Shown here: positions 1-6,970 of the stretch, piece by piece | Numbering within the stretch: the stretch's first letter is position 1 | How the letters are laid out: every line of letters starts with the position of its first letter | Assembly (NCBI GenBank): GCA_002403895.1 | Contig: DHIQ01000224.1 | Span: 1-18,766, forward strand | Direction: 5' to 3' | DNA: 18,766 bases | DNA from: Candidatus Neomicrothrix sp. UBA4742 | Lineage (GTDB): Bacteria > Actinomycetota > Acidimicrobiia > Acidimicrobiales > Acidimicrobilacustridaceae | Program-made: the position numbers and the translations under genes | The notes under the pieces: generated by a model | Databases searched by the model: none | Told to the model about the DNA's origin: nothing | Seen by the model: the letters and a program-made list of their open reading frames with translations, nothing else

Positions 1-94
1 GGACTAGCTCGACCGTCGCGCTGGTTGAGCCACCCAACGCCAACGTCATCAGACGCTCGCCGACCACGTGGCATCCGAAGCCGGAGGGAAACCC

Positions 95-304
95 ATGCGT
101 GACGTTCTCGAAATCGACGCTGAACTGGTCGAGCAGGCCCACAGGCTGCGTCAGCGGGCCCAGAGCCTTCGCAGCCAGGCCACCTCATTGCCCGACGTCC
201 TCGGGTCCGCCTATCGCCGCCGGGCCAGCGAGCTCGAGTTCGAGTCGTGGGTCTCCGAGCTGCAAGCCGGCCTCCCCTACGACCAGGTCCATTCCGGGGC
301 CTGA
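95..304 (+). CDS. Small hypothetical protein, helical (69 aa)
   Basis: I do not recognise this protein. The ATG at 95 is chosen because GGAGGG (83-88) lies a normal distance upstream; an in-frame GTG at 68 has no such site. The product is charged and rich in Glu, Arg, Gln and Leu, with heptad-like spacing over roughly residues 5-50, so a short helical hairpin or coiled coil is likely. It has no signal peptide, membrane segment or cysteine. It stands alone and is followed by a hairpin terminator at 387-429. Its last residues, PYDQVHSG, also occur inside the DUF35 protein at 11531-12052, which is probably chance. The reading frame is plausible but short. Confidence 0.55.
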   Translation: MRDVLEIDAELVEQAHRLRQRAQSLRSQATSLPDVLGSAYRRRASELEFESWVSELQAGLPYDQVHSGA

Positions 305-386
305 GCGTCAACCGATCGCACTGGTGCCTTCCCCCCGGGTGCCGGTGCCCCGCAGGGCCCTCGGCTTCCTGCCCGGCTCCCTGCCC

Positions 387-429
387 CGACACCCGCCTCG
401 TCATTGCGACCGGCGGGTGTCGCCGTTTT
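387..429 (+). terminator. Rho-independent terminator
   Basis: An 11-bp perfect inverted repeat (CGACACCCGCC at 387-397, GGCGGGTGTCG at 412-422) surrounds a 14-nt loop and is followed by a short T run (426-429). It lies 80 nt after the stop of the small gene at 95-304 and before the PAS fragment, so it probably ends that transcript. Confidence 0.75.
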
Positions 430-461
430 CGGCCCGCCCGCTGCGGTAGGTTTCGCGCACC

Positions 462-803
462 GTGAACGCAGAGCCCGAGGACCGATCGCCGGCCGAACCG
501 CTCGACGAGGCCACGGTGACCCGGCTGTGTCGGGCCATCGTCGAGACCTCCCCGCTCGTCTACTACGTGGTCGATGCGGCGAGCCGGGTGATCTACGCCA
601 ATCCGGCCAGCGAGGACTTCCTGGGTTACGCCCCTGACGAGATCCTGGGGATGGCGGCCAGTGACCTCATCCACCCCGACGATCTGGAAACGGCACTATC
701 CGCCCTCTCCCAGATCGTCGAGACGGGCACCGGACGGCCGGGGCAGATCCCACCCATGGCGATGCGCGTTCAGCACCGCAACGGCGAGACCACGTATCAC
801 TGA
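462..803 (+). pseudogene. Truncated PAS-domain sensor fragment
   Basis: The frame opens at GTG 462 and encodes 113 residues. After a charged leader, residues about 20-110 resemble a PAS/S-box fold: the YYVVD, ViYANPASEDFLGY, HPDD and HRNGE motifs are all present in order. The reading stops straight after HRNGETTYH, before the last PAS beta strand, and no output domain follows in frame. Immediately downstream, in another frame, lies a GAF-like remnant (811-1053). PAS-GAF proteins normally carry an effector such as a GGDEF, EAL or kinase domain, and none is present. The most economical reading is a decayed sensory gene with an internal deletion and loss of its 3' end. A stand-alone short PAS protein is possible but less likely. 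Confidence 0.6.
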
Positions 804-810
804 GCGAACC

Positions 811-1053
811 ACCGTGATCCGCCCTGACCTCGACGGCCTGCCTCCCGCCTTCGGAGCCGAAGTGGAGGCCGCAGGGCTGCGCGCCTGTTGGGCCAGTCCC
901 GTGATCGTCCCCGACGACGAGACCCTGCTGGCCTGCGTGATCGTCTGGCGCGACGTCGAGGGCCCGGGCGGGCAAGGGCCGCTACCGGCTCGCCCCGTAG
1001 ACCATTCCCCGGTTGCCCGGTGGTCCTGTCGTCGGGCGCGGGACGGAAACTAG
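811..1053 (+). pseudogene. GAF-domain remnant, out of frame with the PAS fragment
   Basis: In the frame beginning at 811 the translation TVIRPDLDG, then GLRACWASPVIVPDDE and LLACVIVW, resembles the C-terminal half of a GAF domain, as found in bacterial sensor and diguanylate cyclase proteins (the GLRACWS.P... G....Y pattern). It has no start codon or ribosome binding site of its own. It is in a different frame from the PAS fragment just upstream and loses similarity after about position 960, running to a TAG at 1051-1053. I infer it is the other visible piece of the same broken gene. The TAG overlaps the operator of the next gene. Confidence 0.5.
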
Positions 1054-1068
1054 AACCTGTTCTATACT
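1051..1068 (+). promoter_or_regulatory. KstR-like operator overlapping a leaderless promoter
   Basis: TAGAACCTGTTCTA (1051-1064) matches the KstR consensus TnnAACnnGTTnnA exactly. A -10 hexamer, TATACT (1063-1068), overlaps its right edge. Exactly six bases separate the hexamer from the ATG at 1075, so transcription would start at or next to the start codon. A repressor bound here would block the -10 element of the amidohydrolase/Rieske operon. Confidence 0.8.
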
Positions 1069-1074
1069 CGAGGC

Positions 1075-1944
1075 ATGACCATGCCAGGAAACGTCGGCAT
1101 CATCGACCTGATGCTGGGCATTCCCGACGGGCCCAAGAAGGACTGGTACGAGTTCCTCAAGCCCCTCGTCCGTGACCACGAGAGCCGGGACGAGTTCGAG
1201 TTCCCGGCCCAGTACATGTTCAAAGAGGTGCCCGAGGACCCGCACACCGACGACAACGTCGCCTACGTGCTCGGCCAGATGGACCGCTACAACATCGCCC
1301 AGGCCATGATCGGCTACACCACCGGAGGCGACAGCGCCCGAGCGCTGCGGGAGCACCCCGATCGCTTCCTGGCGTCGGTGGGGATCGATCCGAACCGGGG
1401 CATGGACGCGGTGCGCCACCTCGAGCGGGCCGTCGTCGACGGAGGAGCGATCAGCGCCCAGGTGTTCCCGGCCGGCTGCAACCCGCAGGTGCCTATCAAC
1501 GACAAACGGATGTACCCGATCTACGCCAAGTGTGTGGAGTTGGACATCCCCATCTTCGTCTGCGTCGGGGTGCCGGGACCGCGGGTGCCGATGGCTTGCC
1601 AGCACATGGAACTGGTCGACGAGGTGTGCTGGTTCTTCCCCGAGCTCAAGTTCGTGACCCGCCATGGTTGCGAGCCCTGGACCGAGTTGGCCATGAAACT
1701 CATGCTCAAGTGGCCCAACCTCTACTACTCGACGAGCGCCTTCGCCCCCCGGTACTACCCCCAAGCCATCATCGACTACGCCAACACCCGGGGCGCCGAC
1801 AAGGTGATGTACGCCGGCTACTTCCCCATGGGCCTGAGCCTGGAGCGCATCATGCGCGAGCTACCCGACGTCCCGTTCAAGGACGAGGTCTGGCCCAAGT
1901 TCCTCCGTGACAACGCCCGAAAGGTCCTGAAGCTCGATGACTGA
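1075..1944 (+). CDS. Amidohydrolase-2-fold protein lacking canonical metal ligands (paralogue A)
   Basis: 289 aa, cytoplasmic, with the look of the COG2159 amidohydrolase/ACMSD-like TIM-barrel family, whose members are metal-dependent decarboxylases or hydrolases. Recognisable landmarks are HPDRF, IPIF at strand 5, FVTRHG at strand 6, the LYYSTSAFAPR segment and the final DKVMYAGYFP where the family usually has a GSDYP-type motif. By eye the expected N-terminal HxH is replaced (DLMLG), the strand-5 His by Cys (FVCVG) and the final Asp by Tyr, leaving only the strand-6 His. It is closely related to the protein at 8440-9303, especially over the last half. The start at 1075 suits a leaderless transcript; ATG 1081, with GAGG seven bases upstream, is an alternative. 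It is translationally coupled to the Rieske oxygenase downstream. Substrate unknown; steroid or isoprenoid catabolism is inferred from operator and neighbours. Confidence 0.88.
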   Translation: MTMPGNVGIIDLMLGIPDGPKKDWYEFLKPLVRDHESRDEFEFPAQYMFKEVPEDPHTDDNVAYVLGQMDRYNIAQAMIGYTTGGDSARALREHPDRFLASVGIDPNRGMDAVRHLERAVVDGGAISAQVFPAGCNPQVPINDKRMYPIYAKCVELDIPIFVCVGVPGPRVPMACQHMELVDEVCWFFPELKFVTRHGCEPWTELAMKLMLKWPNLYYSTSAFAPRYYPQAIIDYANTRGADKVMYAGYFPMGLSLERIMRELPDVPFKDEVWPKFLRDNARKVLKLDD

Positions 1945-1971
1945 GACCTCGATGACTGAGACCTCGATGAC
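1934..1971 (+). repeat. 15-bp tandem repeat across the gene junction
   Basis: The unit TCGATGACTGAGACC occurs at 1934-1948 and 1949-1963, followed by a partial third copy starting at 1964. It spans the stop of the amidohydrolase gene (1942-1944) and repeats an in-frame ATG for the Rieske gene at 1937, 1952 and 1967. The protein effect is an ETSMT repeat at the N-terminus. Confidence 0.9.
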
Positions 1972-3040
1972 CCAGACGGGAGAAGGGTCGGTGGAGGCTC
2001 GCTACCCGTTCGGCGTCCCGTCGGGTTGGTTCCAGGTGGCCTGGTCCGACGACGTGGCCACCGGTGAGGTGATCCCCCGCTACTACTTCGGCCGCCACCT
2101 GGCGCTGTGGCGTGACGAGCGGGGCACACCCCACCTCAACGATGCGTTCTGTCCCCACCTCGGTGCCCATCTCGGCTTCGGCGGACGGATCAAGGGCGAG
2201 GAGATCGCGTGTCCGTTCCACGGCTGGCAGTTCGACGCCGAGGGCACCAACACGTGCATCCCCTACAGCAATCGCACCAACCAGCGGGCCAAGCTCCGGG
2301 CCTACCCGGTGGTCGAGATCGGCCACTTCGTGATGGCCTGGTACCACCCCGAGGGCGAGCCCCCGAGCTGGGACATCGACGAACCGGCGGAGCTCACCGA
2401 CCCGGAGTACGGCGAGTGGACCAACGTGACCTTCTCGGTCGACGCCGCCGCCCAGGAACTAGCCGAGAACTCGGTCGACGGCCCTCATTTCCGCTACGTG
2501 CACAACACCGAGGTCGTACCGGAGATCCAGAGCTACGAGACCGACGAGTGGCGGGCTCGAATGCGCTCGGTGCAGAGGTTCCCCACGCCGCGGGGGGTGG
2601 TAGACGGCCGCATCGACGTCGACAACCAAGGTCCCGGCTTCGGCGTGACCCGGTTCTCCGGCATCGTCGACACGTTCCTGGTGGGGGCCGCCGTGCCCGT
2701 CGACGCCAACCGCTGCGAAGTGCGGTTCAGCTTCAAGACCCGCAGCCTGGGCGACGCCAAGACCACGTCGAGCGTCGGCCGAGCCTTCGTGACCGAGGTG
2801 TGCAAGCAGTTCGAGGAGGATCGGCCCATCTGGGAGAACAAGGCCCACATCGTGCGCCCGGCGCTGGCCGACACCGACCCGCCGTTCATGAAGTTCCGCA
2901 GGTGGTACGCCCAGTTCTATACCGAGGGCAACAGCGGCGAGCGTGACCTGTGGGCCCCGGCTCCGCCACCACCGGGTGAGCAGCCGGTGTTCATCCGGCC
3001 GGAAGCCACCGCGTCGTCGAAGCACCGCGTCAGCGACTGA
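1937..3040 (+). CDS. Rieske non-heme iron oxygenase, KshA-like
   Basis: 367 aa, close to the usual length of KshA, the oxygenase component of 3-ketosteroid 9-alpha-hydroxylase. The Rieske [2Fe-2S] ligands are visible as C72-x-H74 and C92-x2-H95 (CPH ... CPFH). The catalytic iron site is D181-x2-H184-x4-H189 (DGPHFRYVH) with the distal Asp at about 295 in FEEDRPIW. A reductase partner supplying electrons is needed and is not in this window. The gene overlaps the amidohydrolase stop by 8 nt, indicating translational coupling and control by the operator at 1051. The first 14 residues come from a tandem repeat, so ATG 1952 or 1967 could equally be the start. The family assignment is firm; the exact steroid substrate is inferred, and a related terpenoid or aromatic substrate remains possible. 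Confidence 0.9.
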   Translation: MTETSMTETSMTQTGEGSVEARYPFGVPSGWFQVAWSDDVATGEVIPRYYFGRHLALWRDERGTPHLNDAFCPHLGAHLGFGGRIKGEEIACPFHGWQFDAEGTNTCIPYSNRTNQRAKLRAYPVVEIGHFVMAWYHPEGEPPSWDIDEPAELTDPEYGEWTNVTFSVDAAAQELAENSVDGPHFRYVHNTEVVPEIQSYETDEWRARMRSVQRFPTPRGVVDGRIDVDNQGPGFGVTRFSGIVDTFLVGAAVPVDANRCEVRFSFKTRSLGDAKTTSSVGRAFVTEVCKQFEEDRPIWENKAHIVRPALADTDPPFMKFRRWYAQFYTEGNSGERDLWAPAPPPPGEQPVFIRPEATASSKHRVSD

Positions 3041-3062
3041 CAGGGCCAGGAACCGTAATGCC

Positions 3063-4463
3063 TTAGATGACCCCGTCGGAATGAAGGCGCCGGTAGGCCA
3101 ACCAGCCCGGCAGCATCGGCACCCAGAGCGCCACCAGCCGCCAGATGAGCACCGCCGCCACCGCGGGAGCGGCGTCGACCCCCGCCGCGATCAGGCCGAG
3201 GGCCAGGACCGGTTCGACCAGCCCCACCCCGTCGGGCGTCGGGGCCACGACCACCGCCACCCCGGCCACCAGCGACGCCGCCATGATCGCCACCCATGAC
3301 CCGGACCCGCCGAATCCGTACACCAGGGCCAGCACCACGACGCCGTTGACCAACGCCAGGACCACCGCGGCGATGGCCGAGGGCAGCATCAGCAGGGGGT
3401 CCGCCGCGGCCAACGCCGATACCGCGTCGCGGTCGGGACGGATCACCCGGTTGCGATAGCGGCGGGGGGCGGTGACCAGCCCCACCAGCACCAGCACCCC
3501 TGCCGCCAACCACACCGGCCACCCGCGTTCGAGTCCGGTCCCCCACGTCGGGCTCACCAGCAGCGCGGCGAAAGCGAACACCAACAGGAGCAGCGCATGG
3601 GCGCCAACGGCCAAGACGTCCAGCACCGCCACCCGGCCCACCGCCTCACGCCGAGGCACCCCCGCCCGGGCCAACTGGTGCACCGTCAACCCATCGGGTC
3701 CGAACTCCGGCAGCAGACGGCCCGTGAACGATGACGCCACCGCCGCCGTCAGCACCCCGCGGAACGCCCCGCGGCCCGCCCGCAGCCCGTCCGTGAAACC
3801 CAGCGTCTCGACCGCCGCGATCGGATACGAGAGGGCCAGCAACACCACGGCCGCGGCCAACCATCCCATCGACAGCTCCCCCAATGCAGCCCGCACCGCC
3901 GACCACGGCGTAACCCAGGCCAGCCCGATCATTGCCAGGATCCCCACCCCGACGACGACCCGCACCTCCACCCACTCCAGGTCGGGCAGCCGTTTGCCCA
4001 GATCACCCTCTGGGATCACCGGGCGGTCCCAACCGTCCCCTGGCACGTCCGGCGGGCGCTCCCGCAGCAGGGTCTCGAACCGCGGCGCCCGGACGTAGGC
4101 CAGGCGATCGTCGATCAAGCCGAGGGCGGCGCCCACCAACCCCGATCCGATGCCGATCGCCAGGTTGAACGCCCCATGGCCGAGCGCGTCGTCCACCCGT
4201 ACCCGACACCGGGCCTGGGTCCGCAGGGCAGCGGCGTCGGGCGGTTCGTTCACCGAGCCGGGCCCGGGGATGCGGACGTCGTTGGTGTTGTGGATGGCAT
4301 ACAGCGCCGGGCTCCCGCAGGTCTGCACGCCCGGGTTGTCCACCGGACGCAAGGCGAAGAACGTCGCCACCGCCAGCGCCACGAACGACAGCACCAGCAG
4401 CACGCGGCCGATGGTCCACAGTGTCGATCGGCGGGTGATCGGTGCCGACGCGGGCACGCTCAC
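3063..4463 (-). CDS. LPG-synthase-type (UPF0104) multi-pass membrane protein
   Basis: 466 aa with about nine or ten membrane segments. The first (about residues 17-39) is followed by a hydrophilic extracytoplasmic stretch of roughly 60 residues containing two cysteines (CGSPALYAIHN and RCRVRVDD), then another segment and a soluble loop up to about residue 170. The remainder resembles the lysylphosphatidylglycerol-synthase transmembrane or UPF0104 family: the FTGRLLPEFGPDGL, PTPDGVGLVEPVL and IWRLVALWVPMLPGW patterns fit the family's P-x-P-x-G-x-G-x-x-E and R-x3-x-W-x-P signatures. Such proteins move or modify membrane lipids; the substrate here is unknown. The start is GTG 4463. It lies 18 bp after the PI-PLC-like lipoprotein gene on the same strand, so the two are probably co-transcribed. 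The 3' end converges on the Rieske gene with a 22-bp gap. Confidence 0.82.
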   Translation of the reverse strand: MSVPASAPITRRSTLWTIGRVLLVLSFVALAVATFFALRPVDNPGVQTCGSPALYAIHNTNDVRIPGPGSVNEPPDAAALRTQARCRVRVDDALGHGAFNLAIGIGSGLVGAALGLIDDRLAYVRAPRFETLLRERPPDVPGDGWDRPVIPEGDLGKRLPDLEWVEVRVVVGVGILAMIGLAWVTPWSAVRAALGELSMGWLAAAVVLLALSYPIAAVETLGFTDGLRAGRGAFRGVLTAAVASSFTGRLLPEFGPDGLTVHQLARAGVPRREAVGRVAVLDVLAVGAHALLLLVFAFAALLVSPTWGTGLERGWPVWLAAGVLVLVGLVTAPRRYRNRVIRPDRDAVSALAAADPLLMLPSAIAAVVLALVNGVVVLALVYGFGGSGSWVAIMAASLVAGVAVVVAPTPDGVGLVEPVLALGLIAAGVDAAPAVAAVLIWRLVALWVPMLPGWLAYRRLHSDGVI

Positions 4464-4481
4464 GCAACCATCTCTCGGTGG

Positions 4482-5630
4482 TCAGCCCGTCGACGGGGTG
4501 GAGGAGGTACTCGGGCTCGTGGGCGGAATGGGCGAGTTTTCGATCCACGAGTTCTCGCACCCGGATGGCCCGTTGATCGGGTTGCATCGCGCCGGCGTCC
4601 CGCCGGGGATCTGCGCCACATAGGTCGAGCCGTTGTAGCGGGCGGTCATGCCTGGCAACGGGTAGTCGGTGCTCACCCATTGGGCCCCGCTGGCCAACGC
4701 CGCCTCGCGCTGGGTGGTGTCCCCGCTGGTCGGGGTGGTGACCTCCGAGTCGGCCCGTGTGCGGATCATGTAGCCCTTGCGCACCTCGTCCTGGATGCGG
4801 GCCAGGTTCGTCCCCGTCGGGTCGTTCTCCTTGAGGAAGGCGGCGTCGGGCTTGCCGGGGGTGCTCGGTGGGAACGCCACCCGGCCCTCCAGCGACGGAT
4901 GCCCACCGGCGGTGTACTCGTCCTCCCGGTTGTCGAGCACGAACATGACCTTGCCCCGAGAGTCCGCCAGTCGTGGCCACCCGGTGGTGAGCACTGCGGA
5001 CTCCAACGTCGGCTTGCCACCCCGGACATCGTCGGGGGTGATCAGGCGGTCCGGCGGGAATACCGAGCGGATCTCGGCATCGATGCTGTCGAACTGCGCC
5101 GGCGTGAGCGGGTTGTTGTCCTTGATCTCGAGCTGGATCCCGATCGGGATGGCGTCCGGATGGGCGTCGGACCAGGTCTTCACCACGGTGAGGCACTCCA
5201 CCAGCGTGAGGCAGGTGGAACCCTCGTCGATGGCCTCGATGTGGAACACCTTGGACCCCACCACGCCCTTGGGCCGGAACTTCTGGCCGGTCGGGTCCTG
5301 GGTGATGTCCAGCTCCACTTGGCGGATCCCCTGGTTCTGGAACTGCTGGTCCAACGGGTCATGGGAGTAGGCCAGCGTGGCCGCCTCGGCGCTGATGGCG
5401 ATGTACTTGGCCAGGTTCTCCGGCGTCGGCTCGACGTGGTAGGCGTTGTGCATCCCCAGCACCTGGAGCTGGTTGATCCGCAAGTCGGCTTGGGCTGCGC
5501 TCTCGGTGGTGGCGGTGACGCCACCGGCCGACGATCCGCCCGAACCTGACGAGCTGCACCCCGCCACGGCGGCCGCCAGCCCCGTGACGAGAACCAGGGC
5601 CAGCATCCGCTGTCTCGCATTCGACCTCAC
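4482..5630 (-). CDS. Ca2+-dependent phosphoinositide phospholipase C-like lipoprotein
   Basis: About 382 aa, exported and lipid-anchored. The N-terminus has Arg residues, a hydrophobic core and the lipobox VAGC (Cys about 25), followed by a Ser/Gly linker. The mature part resembles the PI-PLC-C1 family: LGMHNAYH (His about 61) begins the barrel, QVELDITQD (about 105-112) and LEIKD (about 168-172) carry candidate acidic metal ligands, and KVFHIEAID supplies the second candidate catalytic His (about 130). Family members cleave phosphoinositide-type headgroups; the natural substrate in this bacterium is unknown. The C-terminus is a Pro/Ser/Thr tail. The start is uncertain: GTG 5630 keeps a positively charged n-region, TTG 5636 has a better-spaced GGGGGA, and ATG 5606 would remove the Arg residues. 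It is divergent from the beta-lactamase-like gene and upstream of the LPG-synthase-type gene. Confidence 0.8.
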   Translation of the reverse strand: MRSNARQRMLALVLVTGLAAAVAGCSSSGSGGSSAGGVTATTESAAQADLRINQLQVLGMHNAYHVEPTPENLAKYIAISAEAATLAYSHDPLDQQFQNQGIRQVELDITQDPTGQKFRPKGVVGSKVFHIEAIDEGSTCLTLVECLTVVKTWSDAHPDAIPIGIQLEIKDNNPLTPAQFDSIDAEIRSVFPPDRLITPDDVRGGKPTLESAVLTTGWPRLADSRGKVMFVLDNREDEYTAGGHPSLEGRVAFPPSTPGKPDAAFLKENDPTGTNLARIQDEVRKGYMIRTRADSEVTTPTSGDTTQREAALASGAQWVSTDYPLPGMTARYNGSTYVAQIPGGTPARCNPINGPSGCENSWIENSPIPPTSPSTSSTPSTG

Positions 5631-5732
5631 CGGCAATGTAGGTCCCCCAGAGTCGTCTCGATGCTCGAACGTACCACCGGCCCGGGAGCCCATCGGGGCG
5701 CTACGGTGCCACCGACCACCCGGGGGAAGACG

Positions 5733-6908
5733 ATGACCGACACCACGACACCGACGCGGCATGACCCCGTGGAGCTGGGGCTGGATCCAACGGCGCTCGA
5801 GGCGCTGCTCGTCCGAGCCCGACGCGAGATCGAAGACGGGACGCTGCCCTCGTGCCAGTTGGCGGTGGCCCGCAATGGACGCCTGGCCGTGTTCGAGACG
5901 TTCGGCGAGGCCGTGCCGTCCAGCCGCTACGTCATCTTCTCCTGCACCAAAGCGCTCATCGCCGGCGCCATCTGGCTGCTCCTGGCCGACGGCTCCCTCC
6001 AGCTCGACCAGCGGGTGGCCGAGGTGATCCCCGAGTTCGCCACCAATGGCAAGGACGTGATCACCGTCGGCCAACTGCTGGTGCACCAGAGCGGGTTCCC
6101 TTACGCGCCGCTGAACCTGTTCGCCAACCCCACCCGCCAGGACCGCCTGGCCCGTTACTCGACCTGGCGGCTCAATTGGGAACCAGGGACCCGGTTCGAG
6201 TACCACCCGACGTCGGCCCACTGGGTCCTCGCCGATCTCATCGAGAGTGTCACCGGCACCGACTACCGCGAGTTCGTGCACGCCCGGGTACTCGACCCGT
6301 TGGGGCTCACCCGGTTCCGCCTCGGCGAGCCGCCCGAGCGCCAGGCCGACATCACCACGCTGGAGATCCGGGGCGAGCCCCCCACCGAAGCGGAGTTCGC
6401 CGCCATGTTCGGCATCGAGGGCCTCACCCTGGAGGCGATGGTGGGCGAGGTCACCGACGCCGCCCTCGTCGCCTTCAACCGGCCCGAGGTCCGGGCCCTG
6501 GGGGTGCCCGGGGCCGGAGGCATCACCGACGCGGCCAGCCTTGCGCTCTACTACCAGGCCCTGGTGCACGATCCCGACGGGCTGTGGGACCCGGCCTGGC
6601 TGGCGGCAGGGACCCGCGAGATCCGTGGTGATCTGCCCGAGCCGCTGTTCGGGGTGCCCTCCCATCGCACCCTGGGCCTCACCATCGCCGGCGAGGGCGA
6701 CACCGCCCGCTACCGGGGCTACGGCCACACCGTGTCACCCCGGGCGTTCGGGCACGGCGGGGCCGCCGGACAGATCGCCTTCGCCGACCCGGACACTGGG
6801 GTCTCGTTCTGCTACCTGACCAACGGGATCGACGCCAACCTCCTGCGCCAGCAGCGCCGCACCGCGGGTCTGGCCAGCCGTGCTGGGTCCTTGGTGGCAT
6901 CGGACTGA
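5733..6908 (+). CDS. Serine hydrolase of the beta-lactamase/class C esterase family
   Basis: 391 aa, probably cytoplasmic because no signal peptide is visible. The S-x-x-K nucleophile motif is SCTK at residues 70-73. The second motif is a Tyr in FEYHPTS (Tyr about 157), and the third box, normally KTG, is HGG in FGHGGAAG near residue 344. That combination is typical of EstB-like esterases and other non-penicillin-targeting members rather than true beta-lactamases. Members hydrolyse esters, lactones or small amides; the substrate here is unknown. ATG 5733 follows GGGGGAAG at normal spacing, so the in-frame open stretch back to 5661 is rejected. The gene is monocistronic, divergent from the PI-PLC-like gene, and ends at a hairpin (6911-6926). 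Confidence 0.85.
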   Translation: MTDTTTPTRHDPVELGLDPTALEALLVRARREIEDGTLPSCQLAVARNGRLAVFETFGEAVPSSRYVIFSCTKALIAGAIWLLLADGSLQLDQRVAEVIPEFATNGKDVITVGQLLVHQSGFPYAPLNLFANPTRQDRLARYSTWRLNWEPGTRFEYHPTSAHWVLADLIESVTGTDYREFVHARVLDPLGLTRFRLGEPPERQADITTLEIRGEPPTEAEFAAMFGIEGLTLEAMVGEVTDAALVAFNRPEVRALGVPGAGGITDAASLALYYQALVHDPDGLWDPAWLAAGTREIRGDLPEPLFGVPSHRTLGLTIAGEGDTARYRGYGHTVSPRAFGHGGAAGQIAFADPDTGVSFCYLTNGIDANLLRQQRRTAGLASRAGSLVASD

Positions 6909-6910
6909 TC

Positions 6911-6926
6911 CCGAGCTGACGCTCGG
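6911..6926. terminator. Hairpin in a convergent gap
   Basis: CCGAGC (6911-6916), loop TGAC and GCTCGG (6921-6926) form a perfect 6-bp stem two bases after the stop of the serine hydrolase gene and before the convergent end of the anti-sigma candidate. There is no T run, so termination is inferred from position and stem strength. Confidence 0.5.
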
Positions 6927-6970
6927 CGGCTGGGCTGGCGCCACCCTCACCGGGGCCAGAGCCGCTCCCC

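Noticed and set aside
1..49. Possible start of a divergent minus-strand gene (ATG at 49, reading MTLALGGSTSATVELV)
   Set aside because: Only 16 residues are visible, and the plus strand is also open here; not enough to call a gene.
982..1764. Long minus-strand frame opposite amidohydrolase A, and a similar one at 8251-9117
   Set aside because: They mirror the codon structure of the well-supported plus-strand paralogues, and the His/Val/Gly/Asp-rich translations resemble no family.
2459..3025. Minus-strand frame inside the Rieske gene
   Set aside because: The plus strand carries intact Rieske and iron-site motifs throughout this stretch; the minus frame is a shadow.
3041..3062. Terminator between the converging Rieske and LPG-synthase-type genes
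   Set aside because: I see no inverted repeat in this 22-bp gap; the 6-bp gap at 9304-9309 is too short for one.
5637..6728. N-terminal extension of the PI-PLC-like frame across the serine hydrolase gene
   Set aside because: The signal peptide and lipobox fix the real start near 5630; the extension is antisense to a clear hydrolase gene.
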